Source: Podila epigama
Lineage: Eukaryota; Mortierellomycota; Mortierellomycetes; Mortierellales; Mortierellaceae
Reading direction: 5' to 3'
NCBI GenBank assembly: GCA_015679605.1
Contig: JAAAVE010000239.1
Span: 1 to 25,338 of the forward strand
Length of the DNA: 25,338 bases
Of this stretch, positions 19,078 through 25,338 are shown one piece after another. Position 1 is the stretch's first letter. The number at the start of each line of letters is the position of its first letter. The notes under the pieces were generated by a model, which had not been told where the DNA came from, did not search any database, and saw only the letters and a program-made list of their open reading frames with translations. The position numbers were made by a program, and so were the translations under genes.

Positions 19078-19451
19078 GCGTCTGGAACAAATGAGGACAA
19101 GAAACTGCAGGGAAAATAAAAAAAACGAAAATGACATGTAGAGGCGCAAAACACACAAATTCAAGGCAAATAAAAGATACGAAACGCGACATGTTATCTT
19201 TCACCTCATCACACTGTTTCTCAACCCCATTTGAATCGTGACTTGTTGAAAAAAGGATCCTCACAGATAATGAAAGAAGGATAGGGAATGCACCGACAAA
19301 GAAATAAAAAAAAGAAAAAGGATGGGTAAAAAAGGTATTACATGTTGTAATATTTTCAAGTACACGCTGCAATAGCCTAGCCATTCAAGTCATTAATACC
19401 ACCCGGGACGTAGCAACATAAAAAGGAACAAAGGAGGAAATAATTTTTCTT
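19078..19451. other. Convergent 3' region between SMD3 and NUP50
   Basis: A+T-rich DNA with two AATAAA hexamers on the plus strand (19115-19120 and 19169-19174) that could end SMD3 transcripts. No gene is seen; a minus-strand frame here is the complement of low-complexity UTR. Confidence 0.65.
19169..19174 (+). terminator. Candidate poly(A) signal of SMD3
   Basis: AATAAA, 92 bases after the SMD3 stop. A second copy lies at 19115-19120, only 38 bases after the stop; the later one is the more usual distance. Confidence 0.4.
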
Positions 19452-22001
19452 CTAATCTTGCTTGGTTTCTTGAGCAGCCTCGAGTTCCTGGACAAGGTTG
19501 ATAGCATCAGACTCTTCCTTGACTCGAACGAGAAACTTTTTCGGCTTGCCTTCTTCAAATGCAAACACTGTCACTGTCTTCTTGTCGCGCTTCGGAGGTA
19601 ATCCTTGGATGACCCAACCTATGTAAAAGTATATGCAAACGTGTAAAAATAAACATGTGTCGCGAGTAAGCAAACCAGAAAGTTGAATACAAGGGTAACA
19701 AGCCTCAACTTCAGAAACAATGACGAAAACAAAAAGGTACATACTGTTGAGGGTAATCATTCCGGTGCCGGCTGTTCTCATGATCATCCTACGCTTTCCC
19801 GTCGTTGTATTTTCATTGACCCGGAACTGTCCAACGCCCAAATCTTTGTGTTCATTATTGACAATGCTGTACAGTTTTGAACGAAGATCAATCACAGTCT
19901 TCTCATCCTCTTCTCCTTCACGTGTTTCCTGAAGTTCAGATTTAGTGTCATCAGGCATCTTGTCAGACTCATTATCATCTTCCTTTGAGGTCTCTGCGGG
20001 CGCGGCAGGAATCTTGAACCCTGCGAAGGCGGGCACACTAGACGTAGTAGGTGCCACTGCAGGTGATGAGCTAGGGACAGAGAAAGAAAAGGGCTTTGCC
20101 GGAGCAAACGAAAAGGGTGCCGATGTTGGAGTGGCACTGGAGGTCGAAGGAAGCTTAAATGGAGTGGGTGTGAAGGAAAATGGCGATGAAGTCGATGTTG
20201 CAGCGCTAGAGGTAGTGCTGCTGGAGGTGGCCTCTGTCGCAGTAACTCCAAAGTTCCATGCCGATACCGCTGGCTTAGGCGCCCCACTCGTCTCCTTGGT
20301 GCTTGTCACGCCTGAACCAAAGCTCCCTGACGATGACGAACCAAACCCACCAAACCCACCAAATCCACCAGTGGCAGGCTTGCCAAAGGTGCCTGTATTA
20401 CTGGTCGATGTCGCAGGCGCAGAGGATGTGGCAGGCGCTGGGAAAGGGACGCCAAAGTTGAACATGCCGGTCGATGCTGGCTTGGCCGCTTCTTCTTTCG
20501 TAGTACTTGAAGAGAGTTTTGGCGAAGACGGGAATGGCAGATCGTTTTCAGATGATTCCGAGAGTACACTCTTGATGGCCATTCGATTGTCGATATATTG
20601 TTGAAAGATTTGAGACAAGTTGATTGCACTCTCCTTGTCATAAGCTTCCGTGATCTTCTTGATAAACACCTCGTTCAATTCAGAGAGTTGACTTTTGACA
20701 GTAAGCTTGTTATTCCCTTTGGGAGTGACGGACGAGGCAGACTTTGTTGTGCCATCCTTTGAAAGTGTCGTGGTAGTAGTGGTAGTAGTGGTGGTGGTAA
20801 CTTCCTTTGGTTCCTTTCCAAAAGACGCAGAGGGATCATTCTTTCCAGAGCCTATTGACAAGGGAAAACGCGAATTCGAATCAGTACGAGTAACAGGAAA
20901 AAAATAAAAAACAGTATCACGAAATGATGCAATGATGAAACTGGAAAAGTCATGCTAATGTACCAATAGTTGAAAATGAGGACGTTGACGTCGACCATGA
21001 TGACTTTCTCTCACCGATTGTGGACCCTGACTGTGCATTGAATGGCGTAGAGTTGAATGTAGGGTTGTTGAACGTGAAGGCAGAGGTGGTCGTTGTGCTC
21101 TTGAATGATCCCTGAGGTTCTTCTGCCTCGTCCTGTGATCCTTGAGCTTGTTTGTCTGATTTCTCCACCTCCTTGGAAGCAGATCCTTCTGCAGCCTTCG
21201 CACCAAAACCAGAGCATGAAAAAGTCGATGATCCTCCAAAGCTTGGCTGTGTCGAAGCAGCCTTCTCACCAAAGCCTGTGAAGGATGGGGTGGCACCCTT
21301 GTCGCCAAAGCTTGGTTGCGTCGAGACAGGTTTCTCGCCAAAGCCTGAAAAGGACAGAGCAGGCTTCTCGCCAAAGCTTAATTGCGTTGAAGCTGGTTTC
21401 TCACCAAACCCTCCGAAGGATGGAGCGGCCTTCTGGCCAAAACCACCGAACGTGATCGACGATGACCCACCAAAGCTTGTCGTTGATGATGCTGCCGAGT
21501 CGCTGGACGTAGTGGTGCTGGCCTTCTCGCCCCCAAAGCCGCCAAACGTCGTGGTTGGGGTAGTTGAGTTGGAGGTAAAGTTGAATGCTCCTGCAAAAGG
21601 CGATGGCGCCTTTGGTAACTCTTCTCCTTGGAGCTATATGGTTGTATGTAAATGTCAGCAAGGAATACGTATTAAGAAAACTCTTCTTTTTAAGCTCCCT
21701 TGGTTTCCATGTATCCTTTGTTTACCTTGCGAGACCGAGGTGCCTTGATGCTAAGGAAAGAAAAGAACATTCGTCAAGTGTTAATAAACCAGTTGAAAGG
21801 GCCCAATAACAAAATGAAAAACAACAACACGCATTATTTTTTTTTTTTCCAAATATATAAACTTTACACTCTCTTGGCCATTTCGCTGGAGGAAGCTCTG
21901 TTGAATTCACCCAAACCACCTCCGTTATCGGGCCCGTCATCGTCCCTGTCATTGTCATAGTCCTCTTTCCGCAAATGTTCTGTTGTTCCCCTTTTCGACA
22001 T
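19452..22001 (-). CDS. NUP50: NUP50/NUP2-type nucleoporin with FG repeats and C-terminal Ran-binding domain
   Basis: Exons 22001-21868, 21750-21726 (25 bases), 21633-20964, 20851-19745 and 19618-19452 give 2103 bases, 700 residues plus TAG. NUP50/Nup2 sits at the nuclear basket, binds importin alpha and Ran-GTP and helps cargo release and importin recycling. The N-terminus (residues 3-53, KRGTTEHLRKEDYD ... IKAPRSRK) fits the NUP50 importin-binding domain. Residues about 55-230 carry FG repeats in a recurring pattern of the form SF-x-GFGEKP-x-STQ-x-SFG. The middle (about 277-590) is Ser/Thr/Ala-rich with further FGVPF, FGGFG and PFSF motifs. Residues about 592-700 form a RanBP1-like domain (DLRSKLYSIV; GVGQFRVNEN; KRRMIMRTAGTGMITLN; FLVRVKEESDAINLVQELE). 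Intron 1 uses donor GTAAAG, so the next codon is completed by the microexon. Total length matches yeast Nup2 and is longer than animal NUP50. Confidence 0.94.
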
Positions 22002-22447
22002 TGTTTAAAAACCTATTTTCTAAAGATACTAAAAAAAAAAATAAGTAAATCGAAAAATGAGTTTGATTCACGCATTACGCGTACGTGCACGACTGATGGG
22101 AGCTGGACCGAAAAGAGTGTGGGAATGAGAAATAAAAAAGGAAACAGATTCTGTTGCAAACAAAAAGAAAAACGTAGAGAATCAAATCATGGAATTCTCA
22201 TTTGTATCCTATAACACATTCATGCGTATTTCTTTACTTTACCTTCTGGGAACTGTCAGTCGATCGAGAAACGGGTACAGAATGTCCTTTCTAGAATGAG
22301 CGCTTTGTCTTCATTCAAGTGGAAAAAAACAAAAAAAAAAAATGTGTCCAGGCACGTGACCAATTGGATTTTTAGATAGTGTAGAGGGGCTGAGCACCAT
22401 TCGTTGAAAGAAGGTCCCACCTTTGCTTTCTTCACTATTGAGTTGCC
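22002..22447. promoter_or_regulatory. Shared divergent promoter region of NUP50 and the GNAT-like gene
   Basis: 446 bases between divergent start codons, with A tracts at 22031-22041 and 22331-22341. No clear TATA box or gene is seen. Short frames of about 70 codons on both strands lack protein features. Confidence 0.6.
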
Positions 22448-23188
22448 ATGACCCGCCTCTACAGACTCACACACAATGCTGTGGCACTTGTCTCTGATGA
22501 CACGAACACTAATGAGACAAACGCGGTGGTCAACACTTCCGACATAAATCTGTCCAATCTCGTCATGTTCTCAGCAGTTCTCTTCATGACAGAGTTTCAG
22601 AAAATGGGAATGGGTGGCACGGATGTCTCCAAGACATGCAACATGTCTGAGTGGCGCCGTCGAATGTATGCGGGTACAGGTCAAGTTGAAGATGAGAACA
22701 TTGACATTATGGGACAACCTGCCAAGGACCCTTGGAATGCAGGCTTGATTTACGCCACGACCACCACTACCCCTGATGACAACTCTGGCAAGGAACGCTT
22801 CACGGCGTTCCTTTTCGCGCATCACAAGCCAGCTCTCGCAAAGACGATGCCCGCCACAAGAACCCCACAGGACTCGTCGGCATCAGTGGCCACTCTTTCC
22901 TCAGAAGCTTTTGCCTTGGTCCCTTCAAAGGGGGTCACTCATATTTGGCTCTGCGGATCTGATCCCTCTTACCGAAGACATCGCTACATGTCAAGATGTC
23001 TCGACCAGTTGGAAAAGGATGTACGCGCGTGGAAGGCTTCTGGAGATGGGTCTGGCATCCTCACTGTTCACACCATCCCAGCAGCCTTTCCAGGCATGGT
23101 CCAGTTCCTGCTCAAGAATGGCTTCCAAGGCGGCGATCTAGTCATTGGAGGTGAAAATGGCAAAGTCCTTTATTGGAAGGAGGTCTAA
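22448..23188 (+). CDS. GNAT-like acetyltransferase domain protein, 246 aa
   Basis: Intronless, 246 residues plus TAA. The start at 22448 begins MTRLYRLTHNAVAL and is the first ATG of the open frame. The C-terminal half looks like a GNAT fold: a beta strand ending in HIWLCGSDPSYRRHRYMSRCL, where the segment after the strand resembles the acetyl-CoA-binding pyrophosphate loop followed by a helix; then ILTVHTIPAAFPGMVQFLLKNGF, a late strand and the Asn-Gly-Phe turn common to GNAT enzymes; and a final strand (VLYWKEV). The N-terminal half (ATTTTTPDDN, FTAFLFAHHKP) could provide the first strands. The substrate is unknown. No signal peptide or membrane segment is present. The assignment rests on motif pattern only; other alpha/beta folds are possible. 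AATAAA at 23234-23239 follows. Confidence 0.72.
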   Translation: MTRLYRLTHNAVALVSDDTNTNETNAVVNTSDINLSNLVMFSAVLFMTEFQKMGMGGTDVSKTCNMSEWRRRMYAGTGQVEDENIDIMGQPAKDPWNAGLIYATTTTTPDDNSGKERFTAFLFAHHKPALAKTMPATRTPQDSSASVATLSSEAFALVPSKGVTHIWLCGSDPSYRRHRYMSRCLDQLEKDVRAWKASGDGSGILTVHTIPAAFPGMVQFLLKNGFQGGDLVIGGENGKVLYWKEV

Positions 23189-23648
23189 TTTTTTTTTACT
23201 GGAGTATAAACAATCTTTTTTAATATTATGAACAATAAAGCTTTGACGATTTGTTGGGCGGTTAGTGTGAATTTGACCCAAATGTATTTAACGTTGTTGT
23301 ACGACATGAAAAAGATGACTACTCCCCTTCAATTTTGTCTCTAAATAATTACGCGCAACCGCAACGTGCGAGGCAAAAAAAAAAAACGAAGGTCATCCCC
23401 CCACTTCCATTTCAATAACGTTTATAATGTTCAAATCGCAGAAATGACGTTAAATTTCACGTCAGAGTACGCTAAATAGTTTTTGCAATGATGTATATTA
23501 TAAAAAAAAGGTGTATCAAAAGAAAAACAAAACAAACGCGAAAAGAAACAAAAATGCGACCGGAGAAGATTGATATGTACAAAGCTCCCCTAACATTCGT
23601 CCGCCACTATCCAATGAATCTGTGACCTAATTAAGATGTACGCCGCAA
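23189..23648. other. Convergent 3' region between the GNAT-like gene and the zinc-finger gene
   Basis: A+T-rich spacer with no supportable gene. It has an AATAAA at 23234-23239 and A tracts near 23376-23386 and 23500-23550. Confidence 0.65.
23234..23239 (+). terminator. Candidate poly(A) signal of the GNAT-like gene
   Basis: AATAAA, 46 bases after the stop codon. Motif and position only. Confidence 0.4.
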
Positions 23649-25008
23649 TTAATCAATGACCATGGATTCTGTTAATGGGCTGACGCCCATAACATCAAAT
23701 GAGTCTTGTGGTCGATGGCCGTGGTCAAGGCTAGGGACCGACTCTTGTGTTGTTGCCTCATACACGCCCGCATCCCCCGGTGGAGTCGAATGCCTTTGCA
23801 AAGGATGCTGTCCCAAAGATTGCTTATCGCGACCACGAGACCATAGCTCGCCAAAGGCCTGTAGTGCTTGCATCTCATCTTCAGACACATCAACACCGTT
23901 CTCGGGCTTTAGCGTCGTCATTTGCGAAGATGCCATGACGGAATGATGAACTGCCATGGTGGCTTCTTGAATAGGAGTCTCCAAATCCACAAGCGAGAGC
24001 CGTCGCGTCCGATGATACGACGCTGGAGCACCATACGCTGGGTCAAAGCTCATGCTCTGTGACCTGTATCTGCCATTGACAATATTGGAGAGTCTTGTCT
24101 GTGGCTCGGCAAGGACATGACCAGTGCGCAGTGGTGGCAAGGTACAGCTATCCGTTGTAGGCGAATCTCTATAGAGGGCTTGAGACGGAGTCTGAGAGTT
24201 CCAGTAAGCAGGCACTGTCTCGGGCACGGTCTCTTGTATTGCTCCATACGCGGGTTCCTGGTGGGCTGCAGGGGGCACATGATTCTTTTCGATGGAGAAC
24301 GGATGCGGTGAGGCAGCTGCAAAACCATGGGCTTGGCTTTGAGGATACGGGTGCAAGGGCGGGAGATGGGTGTCAAGATCTCTGTTGCCCATGGTCATGG
24401 CTGCAGACCGTCGAGCGTGCATATCAAGACCATAGTCGAGGCTTGGACGATGATGAAGTCTGGAAGCATACCAAGTCTCTACTGGTGGCTTTGGTGAGGG
24501 TGCCTCAAGGGAACCTGTGCGGTGGTGACCAGAGGCTGGAACACTTACTCGTCGAAGAGATTTCTTTGACGCTGCCCGCTTAACAGACTTGTGGCGAAGG
24601 TCATAAATGTCTGTTGGAGAAGTATGTTGAGATGATTCAGACGTAGGCGAATATGAGACCTTGGAGGAGGCATTGCGGGTGTTGTTGATGACAAGTGAGG
24701 GGATCGACTGTGCTCGAGTCTGGCGCGTGGCAACGGTTTCCTTGGGTGGAGAACCAGAACCGGAGAGTCGCTTTGCGGCCTTGCTCATACCTCGGCCACC
24801 AGCACCAGCACCAGTACCGGCACCAAGGAGACCCGCCTCGCTCTTTCGACGAGTCTCGAGGGCAATCTTTTGTGCAATCTCTTCTGAAGACTCGGGATGA
24901 GGGCCCTTGGTGTGTGTCTGGGTGTGCTGGACCATGTTGTCGAATCGACTGAACATCCGAGAACAACCGTCGACCACGCACTTGAATGGCTTTTCACCTG
25001 TGTGCTTG
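23649..25008 (-). CDS. C2H2 zinc-finger transcription regulator, last exon (5' partial)
   Basis: A last exon of about 453 codons begins after an AG acceptor at 25010-25009 and ends with TAA. It opens with the conserved linker KHTGEKPFKC, so at least one more finger lies in an upstream exon. The visible finger is C-x4-C-x12-H-x3-H (CVVDGCSRMFSRFDNMVQH-TQTH), the classical fungal C2H2 type seen in stress and nutrient regulators. The rest is Ser/Pro-rich and disordered, with a basic patch (HKSVKRAASKKSLRR) that could be a nuclear localisation signal and RRVS and RRLS sites matching the protein kinase A consensus. A Gly-Ala repeat (GAGTGAGAGGRG) follows the finger closely. The upstream 330 bases (25011-25338) do not show a second finger, so the 5' exons are probably outside the window. 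The DNA target and specific orthologue are unknown. Confidence 0.87.
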
Positions 25009-25010
25009 CT

Positions 25011-25338
25011 ATAGTTTTAGTTGCCATGACGATGAACATAGAAAATAACACAAGTGTCAGATAGAGAATGTCAAGTGTAAATAATTGAGAGTGACTTGTG
25101 AAGGAGAAAGACACAAAGTTTTTCTTTGACACTGGTAAGGCTAATGGTGATGTCGAGATGATGCTACGCCCACAAAAAGATAGAAAGCAAGACAGAGATA
25201 AATTACGATGATACGATGTAGCAAACCACGACATCATTCAGTCATGCCTTCTGGTGGTAAAAGTGGTAGGAAGCAGAGGCCAGAATGAGTGGAGTGGGTA
25301 AAGGAATGAATCCTGCCAAACACCGAACCAGGGGTTAA
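25011..25338 (-). other. Probable intron of the zinc-finger gene running off the window
   Basis: On the minus strand this stretch ends in a pyrimidine- and A+T-rich tract before the TATAG acceptor. No Cys-x2/4-Cys...His-x3-His pattern is visible in any minus frame. It is most simply an intron, but a short exon or a 5' leader cannot be excluded. Confidence 0.45.

Noticed and set aside
19945-20604. 219-codon plus-strand frame inside NUP50
   Set aside because: It is the complement of the repetitive Ser/Ala/Thr-rich coding sequence of NUP50; such biased composition keeps the antisense frame open by chance.

Overview
This is nuclear DNA from an intron-rich, early-diverging fungus. The evidence is short spliceosomal introns (about 90-380 bases, GT..AG, often GTAAGT or GTATG donors), fungal-type housekeeping proteins, poly-A/T tracts in most introns and leaders, and the remains of a Crinkler (CRN) N-terminal domain of the kind found in Mucoromycota. 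A Mucoromycota source, perhaps Mortierellomycotina-like, is my best guess; this is inference, since no species marker is present.

Layout. Bases 1-1382 (+) hold the 3' part of CAF40/CNOT9 (CCR4-NOT complex), facing SEC24 (COPII coat, 1916-6619, -, ten exons). A roughly 950-base leader/spacer follows, then IES6/INO80C (7566-8200, +, three exons). Bases 8201-13775 are gene-poor and differ from the rest. This stretch holds a dead CRN N-terminal domain (8833-9180), a GT/AC-rich tandem repeat, two small secreted proteins with eight cysteines each in their mature parts (9571-9864 and 11374-11616, both -), a diverged 162-base duplication (10805-10966 and 12521-12682) and a local tandem duplication near 11948-12144.

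From 13776 the window is compact again. It holds a repeat-rich membrane protein with a PPxY motif (13776-15194, +), GPD1 glycerol-3-phosphate dehydrogenase (15573-17609, -, five exons), SMD3 (18162-19077, +, three exons), a NUP50/NUP2-type nucleoporin (19452-22001, -, five exons including a 25-base exon), an intronless GNAT-like protein (22448-23188, +) and the 3' part of a C2H2 zinc-finger regulator (23649-25008, -, 5' exons outside the window).

The housekeeping genes act in separate pathways (mRNA turnover, ER export, chromatin remodelling, glycerol/redox metabolism, splicing, nuclear transport), so no operon-like logic is expected. GPD1/SMD3 and NUP50/GNAT are divergent pairs sharing 552- and 446-base promoters. 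CAF40/SEC24 and SMD3/NUP50 are convergent. I found no complete new multi-gene system. The most interesting part is the 8.2-13.5 kb island, where an effector-family relic, two secreted cysteine-rich proteins and decayed duplications sit between conserved genes. Exon boundaries were derived by hand by joining splice sites that keep the reading frame and the family sequence continuous.
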